A stretch of 9,104 nucleotides of DNA from an uncultured Desulfobulbaceae bacterium (GTDB lineage: Bacteria > Desulfobacterota > Desulfobulbia > Desulfobulbales > BM004), in assembly GCA_947258675.1 (NCBI GenBank), contig CAMYJP010000175.1, forward strand, positions 1 through 9,104, read 5' to 3'. The notes under the pieces are model-generated. The model did not search any database. It saw only the letters and a program-made list of their open reading frames with translations, and was not told where the DNA came from. The stretch's first letter is position 1. Each line of letters opens with the position of its first letter. Shown piece by piece: positions 1 to 7,940 of this stretch. A program made the position numbers and the translations under genes.

Positions 1-968
1 TACCAGGCACAGATGGCGCTGATGGTGCACAAGGACCGCAAGGGCCTGCTGGAACAGATGGAGTAGATGGCGCACCGGGAACCCCGGGACCACAAGGTGA
101 CCCAGGGCCTCAAGGGCCCATTGGTCCAATTGGGCCCATTGGTTCTGCCGGACCACAAGGACCGCAGGGTCTACCAGGCACAGATGGCACTGATGGTGCA
201 CAAGGACCGCAAGGAATTATTGGACCTATCGGACCTATTGGACCGCAAGGTTCTTCTGGCCCTGCTGGAGCAGATGGAATAGATGGTGCGCCAGGGCCAC
301 AAGGTGATCCAGGACCTCCTGGACTTACCGGGCCTCCAGGTGCTGATGGTACTGTTGGACCTGCCGGACCTGCCGGACCTGAAGGGCCGCAAGGGATTCC
401 TGGCACTGATTTGAATAATAGAGGAACTTGGGTTCCAAATGCTACACCACCATATGTTGAAAATGATTTTGTTTTTGCTCCATCTACTAATGATCCTAGT
501 ATAATAAGCATGTGGATTTACAAAGGAGGCGGTTCAGCAACACCAGATATTGAACCGGCTTCCTCTGATCAATGGGTTGAATTTACTGCTCCAGAAGGGC
601 CACAAGGACCCACTGGACCTGCTGGACCAGCTGGTGCTGATGGTGCTGATGGTGCCCAAGGACCACAAGGTGACCCAGGGCCTCAAGGACCTGATGGACC
701 TCCTGGTGCTGATGGCACTGATGGCGCCGTCGGACCTGCCGGTCCACAAGGCCTGCAAGGACTTATTGGACCCATTGGTCCAATTGGGCCCGTTGGTTCT
801 GCCGGACCACAAGGACCGGCTGGGCCTCAGGGTCCTGCAGGTAATGATGGAGCAACAGGACCTCAGGGATCCATTGGCCCGATTGGCCCACAGGGCAACC
901 CCGGACCACCAGGACCGGCTGGGGCAGATGGTCTACAAGGACCTACTGGACCTCAAGGAGATCCTGGC
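1..968 (+). repeat. Internal DNA repeats of the collagen-coding region
   Basis: Beyond protein-level Gly-X-Y periodicity (9 bp), long near-identical DNA blocks recur. Positions 1-43 match 172-214 with one mismatch, an offset of 171 bp or 19 triplets. Positions 88-115 match 661-688 exactly, and 117-164 match 771-818 with one mismatch. The offsets differ (573 and 654 bp), so the second collagen block is not a simple copy of the first; segments were shuffled or gained and lost separately. All offsets are multiples of 3, keeping the frame. Confidence 0.9.
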
Positions 969-1253
969 ACATCAATAAATTCTTCCAATACATATATAAA
1001 GACACTTCCTGATCCCCCAGGGGGTAATACTACGAAAGAAATTTGGTGTGATTCTGGTATTGATATTGCACTTTCAGGAGGAGCCAGATGCGAACCGGGT
1101 TATTCCTTGAGCACCTCAGAACCCAAAAAATTCTTTAATGATACTCTGGATGGCTGGTTTAGTGAATGTGTTTCATTCGGAACTAGTGGCGTTGGTACAA
1201 TCGGTACGCCAGCCTCAATAACAGTAAAATGTTTTGCACCAGCTTTACCATAG
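3..1253 (+). CDS. Collagen-like repeat protein, 5' end outside window
   Basis: The frame is open from the window edge to TAG at 1251-1253, giving 416 visible residues. The true start and any signal peptide lie upstream. The first Gly-X-Y block covers about 3-407, rich in GPIGPIG, GPQG and GADG/GTDG units. A 62-residue non-repetitive module follows (408-593), with spaced aromatic residues ([25 protein letters not shown]). This resembles the small beta modules placed between collagen blocks in phage-tail and surface proteins, possibly CBM5/12-like, but that is a pattern guess. The second Gly-X-Y block runs 597-968. The C-terminal 94 residues are non-collagen and contain four cysteines (IWCDSG, ARCEPG, SECVSF, VKCFAP), a layout suited to two disulfides and hence an extracytoplasmic location. 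By analogy with bacterial collagen-like proteins it should form a trimeric stalk on a surface or particle; its ligand is unknown. A phage tail fibre origin is an alternative. Codon positions are regular and no break is visible. Confidence 0.9.
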   Translation, partial: PGTDGADGAQGPQGPAGTDGVDGAPGTPGPQGDPGPQGPIGPIGPIGSAGPQGPQGLPGTDGTDGAQGPQGIIGPIGPIGPQGSSGPAGADGIDGAPGPQGDPGPPGLTGPPGADGTVGPAGPAGPEGPQGIPGTDLNNRGTWVPNATPPYVENDFVFAPSTNDPSIISMWIYKGGGSATPDIEPASSDQWVEFTAPEGPQGPTGPAGPAGADGADGAQGPQGDPGPQGPDGPPGADGTDGAVGPAGPQGLQGLIGPIGPIGPVGSAGPQGPAGPQGPAGNDGATGPQGSIGPIGPQGNPGPPGPAGADGLQGPTGPQGDPGTSINSSNTYIKTLPDPPGGNTTKEIWCDSGIDIALSGGARCEPGYSLSTSEPKKFFNDTLDGWFSECVSFGTSGVGTIGTPASITVKCFAPALP

Positions 1254-1272
1254 CAGTGATTCACTTGTAAAA

Positions 1273-1313
1273 AAACAAATGGCAGGGTCAGAAGTTGACC
1301 CTGCCATTTGTTT
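1273..1313. terminator. Bidirectional terminator hairpin
   Basis: A perfect 18-bp inverted repeat (arms 1273-1290 and 1296-1313) encloses a 5-nt loop. The arms are A-rich on the left (AAACAAAT) and T-rich on the right (ATTTGTTT) with a GC core (GGCAGGGTCA). It lies 19 bp after the collagen-like stop and 33 bp after the hslU stop on the other strand. It is therefore placed and built to end transcription from both convergent genes. Confidence 0.85.
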
Positions 1314-1346
1314 ATGCAATTCTTATCGCCAATAATTCTTAACTGA

Positions 1347-2753
1347 TTATAATATAAACCTGCTTAAGTCCTCATCCGCAGAAACATCGGCCAATTGTTC
1401 TCGAACATACTCTCCCGTAACTCGGAAAGTTTCACTCTCATATTCCGTAGCGTCAAATGACAGTTTTTCAAGCACCCGTTCCATTATTGTATGAAGCCGT
1501 CGTGCTCCAATATTTTCCGTCTTCTGGTTAACCTCTGATGCAATACGCGCCATTTCGCTAATTGCTTCTTCATCAAACGTTAATTCAATACCCTCGGTTT
1601 TTATTAGGGCAACATACTGTTTGATGAGCGCATTTTCAGGTTCGGTTAGAATCCTGTAAAATTCCTCTTCACCCAGAGCATTCAATTCCACTCGAATGGG
1701 AAAGCGCCCTTGCAATTCAGGAACCAGATCAGATGGTTTACAGAGGTGGAATGCTCCACTTGCGATAAAAAGAATATGATCAGTTTTAACCATCCCGTAT
1801 TTCGTGGCAACTGTAGCTCCTTCGACAATGGGCAGCAGATCCCGCTGCACTCCTTCCCTGGAAACTTCAGGCCCATGCCCTGTCCCACTATTTCTGGATG
1901 CGATCTTATCTATCTCATCCAGAAATATAATCCCTGATTGTTCCGTGCGTTGAATGGCCATTTTGGTTACTTTATCCTGATCAATAAGCTTCTCAACCTC
2001 TTCAGCTTTAAGGACTTTGATTGCCTCAGGCATCTTAAGTTTGCGTTTTTGGCTTTTTTTAGAAAACATTTTGCCAAAAGTATCCCGTAGATTAGATTCC
2101 ATGTCCTCCAAACCGGAACCGGAAAGAACCTCGATCATGGGAATTGCAGGCTGCTGTTTAATCTCCATCTCAATTTCGCGGTCATCCAGTTTGCCATCCC
2201 TTAACATCTGTCGGAATCTCTCTCTTGTGGACCGGTCATAGTCCTCATTTTTTTCCTCCTGCCTACCATTTGCCAATGGAATTGCCTGACCGCTCTGAGA
2301 GTGAATGGATTGCCTATTTGTTGGCGATGGCGATGGTAAAAGAAGATCAAGCATTCTTTCCTCCGCCATTTCCTCTGCTTTTTTTTCAACATTAATCCGC
2401 TCCTCTTCCTTGACCAAATTTATTGCCAACTCAACCAAGTCACGGACCATTGATTCAACATCGCGCCCAACATATCCGACCTCAGTAAATTTGGATGCCT
2501 CAATCTTTAAAAAAGGAGATTGTGCCAGCTGGGCAAGTCTGCGTGCTATTTCTGTCTTACCAACCCCAGTAGGACCTATCATTATGATGTTCTTGGGGGC
2601 AATTTCATCCTGAAGCGGCTGAGCCACCTGCTGCCGTCGCCAACGATTCCGCAACGCCACGGCAACAGACCGTTTTGCCTCGTTCTGGCCAATAATATAT
2701 TTATCAAGCTGTTTCACGGTTTCCCGTGGAGTCAATGATTCAGATATCTTCAT
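1347..2753 (-). CDS. hslU: ATP-dependent protease ATPase subunit HslU (ClpY)
   Basis: This is the AAA+ unfoldase of the two-component HslUV protease: hexameric rings unfold substrates with ATP and thread them into the HslV chamber in the cytoplasm. Visible motifs in the 468 residues are Walker A GPTGVGKT (60-67), the pore loop GYVG (93-96), and an inserted I-domain at about 110-245 that is variable and charged. Walker B is IIFLDE (275-280). [11 protein letters not shown] (347-357) holds the likely arginine finger and GARRL (416-420) the sensor-2 arginine. The C terminus is SRFIL, the tail type that docks into HslV. Length is slightly above E. coli HslU (443), the excess lying in the I-domain. 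The start ATG overlaps the hslV stop as ATGA (2750-2753), with TTGGA just upstream, so translation is probably coupled. Identity is certain on motif grounds. Confidence 0.97.
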   Translation of the reverse strand: MKISESLTPRETVKQLDKYIIGQNEAKRSVAVALRNRWRRQQVAQPLQDEIAPKNIIMIGPTGVGKTEIARRLAQLAQSPFLKIEASKFTEVGYVGRDVESMVRDLVELAINLVKEEERINVEKKAEEMAEERMLDLLLPSPSPTNRQSIHSQSGQAIPLANGRQEEKNEDYDRSTRERFRQMLRDGKLDDREIEMEIKQQPAIPMIEVLSGSGLEDMESNLRDTFGKMFSKKSQKRKLKMPEAIKVLKAEEVEKLIDQDKVTKMAIQRTEQSGIIFLDEIDKIASRNSGTGHGPEVSREGVQRDLLPIVEGATVATKYGMVKTDHILFIASGAFHLCKPSDLVPELQGRFPIRVELNALGEEEFYRILTEPENALIKQYVALIKTEGIELTFDEEAISEMARIASEVNQKTENIGARRLHTIMERVLEKLSFDATEYESETFRVTGEYVREQLADVSADEDLSRFIL

Positions 2754-3280
2754 AGTTTTTCCAATATGATATTATGATTAGTGTAAATACAGGTTGACGC
2801 AGCAATATCCATAGCAGCCCTGCTAATTGCCTCTGCATCAAGATTACTGTTCTCAATTAAAGCCTTAGCAGCAGCATGTGCATAAGGACCACCTGAACCA
2901 ATGGCAACTATACCATCGTCTGGTTCAATGACATCACCGGAACCCGAAAGCAACAAAGATTGATCCTTATCTACGGCTACCAGGAATGCCTCCAATCTTC
3001 TCAGTATTTTGTCGGTTCGCCAATCCTTGGCAAGTTCCACTGAAGATCTCAGCAAATTACCGTTATATTGTTCCAGCTTCTGCTCTAATTTATCAAATAA
3101 GGTAAAAGCATCAGCAGTAGCTCCGGCAAATCCAGTTATTACCTTATCATGGTAAAGACGTCTGACCTTTTTGGCAGCATGTTTTACCACAGTGTTTCCT
3201 AAGGTAACCTGGCCATCACCAGCGACTACCACTTCGTCATTGTGCCTTACTGAAAGAATTGTTGTTGATCTTATCTTCAA
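2750..3280 (-). CDS. hslV: ATP-dependent protease peptidase subunit HslV (ClpQ)
   Basis: This is the N-terminal-threonine peptidase, a proteasome beta-type fold, forming the dodecameric core capped by HslU. In this 176-residue protein the conserved TTIL begins at residue 6, after the short leader MKIRS. Thr6 is therefore the expected nucleophile, freed by removing five residues. Matching E. coli Thr1-based numbering, Asp22, Lys38 and Ser129 correspond to Asp17, Lys33 and Ser125, so the active site is complete. AKDWRTD and CIYTN are further family signatures. The chosen start is TTG at 3278-3280: there is no in-frame ATG or GTG between it and the upstream in-frame TGA, and GGAG lies 7 nt before it. 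The gene is followed by hslU with a 4-bp overlap. The 5' flank is taken up by a palindromic repeat that separates it from xerC. Confidence 0.96.
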   Translation of the reverse strand: MKIRSTTILSVRHNDEVVVAGDGQVTLGNTVVKHAAKKVRRLYHDKVITGFAGATADAFTLFDKLEQKLEQYNGNLLRSSVELAKDWRTDKILRRLEAFLVAVDKDQSLLLSGSGDVIEPDDGIVAIGSGGPYAHAAAKALIENSNLDAEAISRAAMDIAASTCIYTNHNIILEKL

Positions 3281-3287
3281 CTCAGTG

Positions 3288-3291
3288 CTCC
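3288..3291 (-). promoter_or_regulatory. Ribosome binding site deciding the hslV TTG start
   Basis: On the minus strand GGAG is followed by 7 nt (CACTGAG) and then TTG. The spacing is standard. An ATG at 3291-3293 is out of frame and reads into TGA after three codons, so this site supports the TTG start. Confidence 0.65.
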
Positions 3292-3311
3292 ATAATTGTA
3301 ATTGGTGTTCT

Positions 3312-3454
3312 GTAAGTGGTCACAGGTACCAAGGATTCGTTCAGGTAAGCTTCCGAAATGAGACTCCGATAGTGAGCTATGCGGGCAAGAACGATCGTGC
3401 GAAGATATGCAGTTAGGCAATTGCCATCGGGGTGCGGTGTCCGTGATCACTTAC
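3312..3454 (+). repeat. Palindromic interspersed element, copy A (143 bp)
   Basis: The ends are inverted repeats: 3312-3323 (GTAAGTGGTCAC) pairs with 3443-3454 (GTGATCACTTAC) with one mismatch, and weaker similarity continues for about 7 bp inward. The right half shares a 36-bp core (3371-3406) with copy B at 7991-8026, 31 of 36 identical, and a matching 21-bp end (3434-3454 versus 8027-8047, 17 of 21). Between core and end, copy A holds about 25 extra bases that include the perfect palindrome GGCAATTGCC (3416-3425). The left half has diverged and no longer pairs well with the right. TA dinucleotides sit at both ends, as in elements that target TA. The right end carries the xerC stop codon. 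Confidence 0.8.
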
Positions 3455-4391
3455 AATTTTTCCTCGCTTTTGGATGAGCCCTGTCATACACTTCCATTAA
3501 ATGATCCATATTAAGATGAGTATACTTCTGAGTGGTTGACAGACTAGCATGTCCTAATAATTCCTGGACCGACCGCAGATCAGCCCCCATCTCCAGTAGA
3601 TGAGTAGCAAAAGAGTGACGAAGTGCATGGGGCGTTACCGGAGCATTGATCCCCGCTCGTTCCGCATACCCTTTTACCAAACGTTCAACACTTCGGGTGC
3701 TGAGCCTGGTACCGCGACCATTAAGAAAAACTGCAGCTTGTTCGACTGATTTTTTTTTCAGCAAACGACTTCGAATCAACTGGTCACGCTGGGGGAAATA
3801 CTCCAGAAGAGCTTCTATAGCCTGCTTTCCAATCGGAATCTGACGTTCTCTTTCACCTTTACCCCTCACCCTAACCACTCCTCTCTCAAAATCAAGGGCT
3901 TCCATATTTAATGAAACCAATTCTGCAACTCGAGTTCCGGTGGAATACAAAAATTCGAGCAAAGCACGATCCCTGGCAGCAAAAGAATCCTGTTCACTAG
4001 GTGTTTCAAGTAAAATGAAGACTTCATCTACACTAAGGAAAACAGGCATATATTTCGACTGCTTAGGCCTTGACACTCCAACAACAGGGTCATTTTCAAT
4101 CAATTTCTCACGAAGCAGAAATTTGAAAAACGATTGTAGGGCAGAAAGCTTTCTCGCTACTGAAGAACTTTTCAATCTTGTCTGCAGGGAATATATGTAA
4201 CCGCGGATGATATGTACATCAATATCCTCAACTGTTGTTTTCCCAGCGACGTAATTGTTAAAATCTTCTAAATCACGTTTATATCCATCAACCGTGTGCA
4301 GAGAGTAGCCTTTTTCTGAAGATAACCATTCAGAGAACTGATCTATATATTCGGATAACATGGCATCTAAGAAAAGATTGTAACCTGACAT
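3447..4391 (-). CDS. xerC: Tyrosine recombinase XerC
   Basis: This is a site-specific recombinase of the XerC/XerD type, expected to resolve chromosome dimers at dif near the terminus. With the ATG at 4389-4391 as start it has 314 residues. An N-terminal SAM-like core-binding domain spans about 10-100 (SEWLSSEKGYSLHTVDGYKR, then a helical DNA-contact segment). The catalytic domain has Arg154 (STGTRVAEL), Lys178 (RGKGERERQIP), the HALRH motif with His255 and Arg258, His281 (LLGHASLSTTQ) and the nucleophile Tyr290 (KYTHL), so all catalytic residues are present. An in-frame GTG at 4401-4403 would add four residues but has no clear ribosome site, whereas GAAGAG precedes the ATG. XerC rather than XerD is favoured by the neighbouring hslVU and the DRAHPKA tail. 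The last codons and the TGA stop lie inside repeat copy A, so the extreme C terminus (NCK) may be altered. Confidence 0.93.
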   Translation of the reverse strand: MSGYNLFLDAMLSEYIDQFSEWLSSEKGYSLHTVDGYKRDLEDFNNYVAGKTTVEDIDVHIIRGYIYSLQTRLKSSSVARKLSALQSFFKFLLREKLIENDPVVGVSRPKQSKYMPVFLSVDEVFILLETPSEQDSFAARDRALLEFLYSTGTRVAELVSLNMEALDFERGVVRVRGKGERERQIPIGKQAIEALLEYFPQRDQLIRSRLLKKKSVEQAAVFLNGRGTRLSTRSVERLVKGYAERAGINAPVTPHALRHSFATHLLEMGADLRSVQELLGHASLSTTQKYTHLNMDHLMEVYDRAHPKARKNCK

Positions 4392-4427
4392 ACTGCTCTT
4401 CACAGGTACATCAAGTTAGTTGAAAAG

Positions 4428-4456
4428 GTTATATGGAATAATGCTCTTTACCACAA
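4428..4456 (-). promoter_or_regulatory. Predicted sigma-70-type promoter for xerC
   Basis: On the minus strand TTGTGG (4451-4456) and TATAAC (4428-4433) are separated by 17 nt, and the start codon lies about 37 nt beyond. The -10 box matches 5 of 6 consensus bases. The -35 box is weak beyond TTG. This is a prediction by eye only. Confidence 0.35.
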
Positions 4457-4476
4457 AGGGATTTTTATTGTATAGT
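4447..4476 (+). promoter_or_regulatory. Predicted sigma-70-type promoter for xseB-ispA-dxs
   Basis: TTTACC (4447-4452) and TATAGT (4471-4476) are separated by 18 nt. This would give a leader of roughly 90 nt before xseB. Its -35 box overlaps that of the predicted divergent xerC promoter, so the two units may compete for polymerase. This is a prediction by eye only. Confidence 0.35.
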
Positions 4477-4571
4477 CGTTGCCCTGAAAGATGTATTAAT
4501 TTATTATTGAACATTTACTTTAAAATGTCACCTGAAGTGGAATAAAATTCAACTCCTAGAAGAACTAGAGC

Positions 4572-4814
4572 ATGGCAAAAAAAAACTTTGAACAAGCACT
4601 GGCCGGATTAGAACAGATAACGAAAGATCTGGAGCAAGGCAACTTTAGCCTGGAAGAATCATTAAAAAAATTCGAAGAAGGAATGAAACTTGCCGAATTT
4701 TGCAATAAAACATTAGAGGATGCTCAGAAAAAAGTAGATATTCTCCTTAATAAAGATGGCAAACTGACTACTGTACCATTTGAAGATGTTCCAGATGAAA
4801 AATTTCAAGAATAA
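4572..4814 (+). CDS. xseB: Exodeoxyribonuclease VII small subunit
   Basis: XseB is the small subunit of exonuclease VII. Several copies bind one XseA to degrade single-stranded DNA from both ends to oligonucleotides, in repair and recombination. The 80-residue product has the family pattern: FEQALAGLEQITKDLEQGNF, then SLEESLKKFEEGMKLAEFCN, then LEDAQKKVDIL. This is two amphipathic helices forming a coiled-coil hairpin, with a loose acidic tail. Length is typical of the family. It is the first gene of an xseB-ispA-dxs cluster, an order widespread in proteobacteria. The large subunit xseA is not in the window. The usual tight junction with ispA is replaced here by a 212-bp spacer. Confidence 0.94.
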   Translation: MAKKNFEQALAGLEQITKDLEQGNFSLEESLKKFEEGMKLAEFCNKTLEDAQKKVDILLNKDGKLTTVPFEDVPDEKFQE

Positions 4815-5026
4815 CGTTGGATAATATTAAAAGGCTTTGGTCTCACACTCCTCCAGCCTGACAAGTGGTTCAATCACTTTCATTTCCCAGAAAAACGCAA
4901 AGCTTCTCGCAGTTCTGTAATTATTTACAAATCGCTCTCTGGATATTAATAGATTGATTGAGCACCAAATAGTACCATTGACTCTTAGAAACATTTACAT
5001 AAACATGTACTGAATTAGCTCGTAAG
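4815..5026. other. Unusual spacer between xseB and ispA with possible coding relic
   Basis: This AT-rich spacer holds no full gene. On the minus strand two adjoining short frames look protein-like. Positions 4883-4921 read ITELREALRFSGK and then hit TGA. In another frame, ATG at 4881-4883 reads MKVIEPLVRLEECETKAF and stops at 4827-4829. The break between them is at a single point, as expected of a frameshifted remnant of a gene end, but I do not recognise the family and short frames like this can arise by chance. A small stem (AAGTG/CACTT) near 4863-4879 is too weak to call a terminator. Confidence 0.3.
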
Positions 5027-5841
5027 ATGGATATCAAACAATATCTTGAAAAAAAACGCACCCTGATTGAAGAAGCCTTGGTGGGAAACGTGTTCGGCCC
5101 ATACTCTGTCTTGCTGCCACCGAAGCGCTTGAAGGCCAAACCCAAAAAGCTCTGCCTGCAGCTTGCGCCTTAGAATGTATTCATACGTATTCTCTGATTC
5201 ACGATGATCTACCAGCTATGGACAATGACGATTACCGTCGTGGGAATCCAACCAACCATAAAATTTATGGTGAAGCAGGGGCACTTCTAGCCGGCGATGG
5301 ACTCCTCACCTTTGCTTTCCAACTTTTAAGCGACCCGAACCTTGCTCTTTCCTCAGACAATGAAAAAATCAGAGTGATTTATTTGATTGCTCATGCAGCA
5401 GGATCCCTAGGGATGGTTGGTGGCCAGGCCCTTGATATCGATTGTGAAGGCAAGGATGTCTCTTTTGATACTCTAAAGGTTATTCACAGCTGTAAAACCG
5501 GAGCATTGATTACCGCCTCTGTTCAGACCGGTGCCGTCCTTGCTGGAGCAACTCCGGAAAAACAGAGAGCAATAAAGAATTATGGCCAGAAAATTGGCCT
5601 CGCTTTTCAAATAGTTGATGATCTGCTTAATGTTGAAGGAACTCTCGAACAATTGGGAAAGTCCTCTGGATCAGACGCAGCCCGCCGGAAAGCAACCTAC
5701 CCTTCATTGTTCGGGATAGAGAAAACCAGAGAAAAAGCCAGAATGGCTTCAGATGCAGCTATTGAAGCATTGGCTGATTTTAACAGTAAAGCAGATCCTT
5801 TAAGAGAAATTGCCAGATATATTATTAATAGAAAGCGGTAA
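5027..5841 (+). pseudogene. ispA: Farnesyl/geranylgeranyl diphosphate synthase, broken near the 5' end
   Basis: The family makes prenyl diphosphates (C15/C20) from IPP and DMAPP. The N-terminal piece starts at ATG 5027 (MDIKQYLEKKRTLIEEAL), then the frame breaks. The continuation, GGKRVRPILCLAA, lies in another frame from about 5080. Against E. coli IspA about 24 codons between these parts are missing, and the deletion is not a multiple of three. Read from ATG, the protein becomes unrelated and stops at TAG 5171-5173 (48 codons). The correct frame is then open from 5071 to TAA at 5839-5841 with the IPP-binding GGKRVRP, the first Asp-rich motif DDLPAMDND (5203-5229), KTGALI, and the second motif FQIVDDLLN (final Asp replaced by Asn). 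The first usable start in that frame is ATG 5218, inside the first Asp motif, so a 207-residue restart product would lack catalytic residues. Either a recent pseudogene or a sequence error; the clean remainder favours a recent or artefactual lesion. Confidence 0.8.
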
Positions 5842-5915
5842 CAATAATCCGAATTATTAGCAGACCAATGTTCCTCCAGTATACTATGGAACAACACTTT
5901 TAAGAAAATATAAAA

Positions 5916-7799
5916 ATGACAACGTTACTGAAACAAATTAGCTCTCCTAAAGAATTAAGGCTCCTTCCCGAATCAAGACTTTCTGAACTAGCTGAAGAAA
6001 TCCGGAAAGAAATCATTACAACAGTATCTCAGACCGGCGGCCATCTGGCACCCAGTCTTGGAGTAGTCGAGCTCACTCTTGCTCTACACTATGTATTCAA
6101 TACTCCAGACGACAAACTCATATGGGACGTAGGTCATCAGACCTATGCCCATAAAATTATTACCGGACGCTGGGAACACTTTCCGACCCTAAGACAATAT
6201 AAAGGATTGAGCGGATTTCCGAAAAGGAGTGAAAGTCCGTACGATTCTTTTGATACAGGTCACAGCAGCACCTCGATCTCTGCTGGTTTGGGAATTGCTT
6301 TAGCCAAATATATGCAAAATGATACTAATAGAGTAATCTCGGTCATTGGTGATGGGTCGATGACCGGAGGTATGGCTTTTGAAGCATTGAATCAGGCTGG
6401 GCATCTTGATAAAAATCTCATTGTAATCCTCAATGATAACGAAATGTCCATATCACCTAATGTGGGCGCACTTTCCAGTTTTCTAAGCCGCAAACTCACA
6501 GGAAAAACCGTAGTTCGCGCTAAAAAAGAAATAGAGCATCTGCTCAAATCTTTTTCCAATGTGGGTGAAAACATTCTTCAAGTTTTGAAAAAAAGTGAAG
6601 AAAGTTTCAAGGCTTTCTTTTTCACACCCGGCATGCTGTTTGAAGCGCTTAAATTCGAATATATCGGCCCAATCAACGGCCATAAAATTGATAGTCTCAT
6701 AGAAACCTTGAAAAACGTCAGGGATTTTACCGAAGGTCCTGTTCTCGTTCATGTTCTAACTACAAAGGGGAAAGGATATGCACCAGCGGAAAAAAATCCT
6801 GGTGATTACCATGGACTGGGCCCGTTTGACGTTGATACCGGTATACCACTGCCATCATCTAAAGCTCCGGTTTCTTATACCGCATGTTTTGGTGAAACTC
6901 TCATTCAATTGGCAGAAGAGAATCCAAAAATTACCGCCCTAACCGCAGCCATGCCCGCCGGTACCGGCCTGACGGGATTTGCCAAACAATTCCCGGATCG
7001 CTTCTTCGACGTTGGCATAGCCGAGCAGCATGCAGTCACCTTTGCCGCCGGCCAGGCCATAGAAGGCATGCTCCCAGTGGTAGCAATTTATTCAACATTT
7101 TTACAACGTTCTCTGGATCAGATAATCCATGATGTCTGCCTGCAAAATTTACCTGTCACTTTTGCCATTGATCGTGGCGGTGTAGTAGGTGACGACGGTC
7201 CTACTCATCATGGAGTATTTGACCTTTCTTATCTGCGATTCATCCCGAATCTGATTCTCATGGCGCCAAAGGATGAAGATGAACTTCGACACATGCTCCA
7301 CACCGCCATCACGCATCCTGGTCCTGCTGCAGTGAGATATCCAAGGGGAAACGGGATTGGAGTGGACCTCTCTGAAAATCTATCTGAATTGCCTGTTGGC
7401 AAAGGCGAACTGCTGCGAGAAGGAGAAGATCTGCTGCTTCTGCCGGTTGGAAACCGTGTTTATCCCGCACTGGAAGCGGCCACAGGTCTTGAAAAAGTAG
7501 GAATTGATGCCGCCGTTATTAACCCTCGCTTTATAAAACCGCTGGACAAGGAACTCATAACCGAATGGGCGCAAAAGACAGGAAAAATAATTACAATTGA
7601 AGATAATGCTCGTGAAGGAGGTTTCGGTAGCGCGGTCCTTGAACTGTTTGCCAAAAGGTCGATCCAGGTTGAAGCTCGAATACTTGGCTATCCTGATCGA
7701 TTTGTCGAACACGGACCCCAGGAGATTCTATGGAAAAAAGGAAAAATTGATCCGCCGGCCATTATCAATGCAGCCATGGAGTTAATGAAGATTGAATAG
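5916..7799 (+). CDS. dxs: 1-deoxy-D-xylulose-5-phosphate synthase
   Basis: This thiamine diphosphate enzyme condenses pyruvate and glyceraldehyde 3-phosphate to DXP, the first and usually flux-setting step of the MEP isoprenoid pathway, which also feeds thiamine and pyridoxal synthesis. It acts as a cytoplasmic dimer. The 627-residue length is normal. Domain I carries His43 (GGHLAPSLG), the ThDP/Mg motif GDGSMTGG (145-152) ending in ILNDNEMS (171-178), and the DTGHSSTS segment (113-120). Domain II carries Glu370 in [15 protein letters not shown], which activates the cofactor, and THHG with His431. RYPRG (474-478) contributes substrate-phosphate contacts. A transketolase C-terminal domain follows from about 500 ([26 protein letters not shown]). 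No strong ribosome site is seen before the ATG, only an A-rich stretch. It follows the damaged ispA after 74 bp and is probably co-transcribed with it. Confidence 0.97.
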   Translation: MTTLLKQISSPKELRLLPESRLSELAEEIRKEIITTVSQTGGHLAPSLGVVELTLALHYVFNTPDDKLIWDVGHQTYAHKIITGRWEHFPTLRQYKGLSGFPKRSESPYDSFDTGHSSTSISAGLGIALAKYMQNDTNRVISVIGDGSMTGGMAFEALNQAGHLDKNLIVILNDNEMSISPNVGALSSFLSRKLTGKTVVRAKKEIEHLLKSFSNVGENILQVLKKSEESFKAFFFTPGMLFEALKFEYIGPINGHKIDSLIETLKNVRDFTEGPVLVHVLTTKGKGYAPAEKNPGDYHGLGPFDVDTGIPLPSSKAPVSYTACFGETLIQLAEENPKITALTAAMPAGTGLTGFAKQFPDRFFDVGIAEQHAVTFAAGQAIEGMLPVVAIYSTFLQRSLDQIIHDVCLQNLPVTFAIDRGGVVGDDGPTHHGVFDLSYLRFIPNLILMAPKDEDELRHMLHTAITHPGPAAVRYPRGNGIGVDLSENLSELPVGKGELLREGEDLLLLPVGNRVYPALEAATGLEKVGIDAAVINPRFIKPLDKELITEWAQKTGKIITIEDNAREGGFGSAVLELFAKRSIQVEARILGYPDRFVEHGPQEILWKKGKIDPPAIINAAMELMKIE

Positions 7800-7940
7800 A
7801 TATTACACATGATGAAATCAACATTATGCATTGCTGTTAAGTAAAATGTCAAAATATCCAGTCAAACACGAAAAACAGCAAATCGACTTATTGTTATTAG
7901 ATAAAAAAACTTTGCGCCTATAAGGGCAGCACCTAATATT

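Noticed and set aside
110..511. 133-residue minus-strand Gly-Pro-rich frame
   Set aside because: It is the mirror of the Gly-X-Y coding repeat (CC/GG-rich codons); the plus frame continues unbroken into folded domains.
1..968. Tandem repeats as a CRISPR array
   Set aside because: The repeats are in-frame collagen triplets of variable spacing with no unique spacers.
3295..3323. Minus-strand GTGACC / TACAAT with 17-nt spacing as an hslV promoter
   Set aside because: Transcription would start on or after the ribosome site at 3288-3291, leaving almost no leader.
3412..3418. GTTAGGC resembling an integron attC core site
   Set aside because: There is no partner RYYYAAC site in a matching fold, and the shared core with copy B does not contain it.
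5049..5056. Run of eight A in ispA as a programmed frameshift site
   Set aside because: The needed frame has a TGA at 5068-5070 downstream of the run, so slippage there cannot join the two ispA parts.
5869..5893. TGTTCC/GGAACA stem between ispA and dxs as a terminator or riboswitch
   Set aside because: The stem is only 6 bp with a 13-nt loop and no T-run; no riboswitch core is visible.
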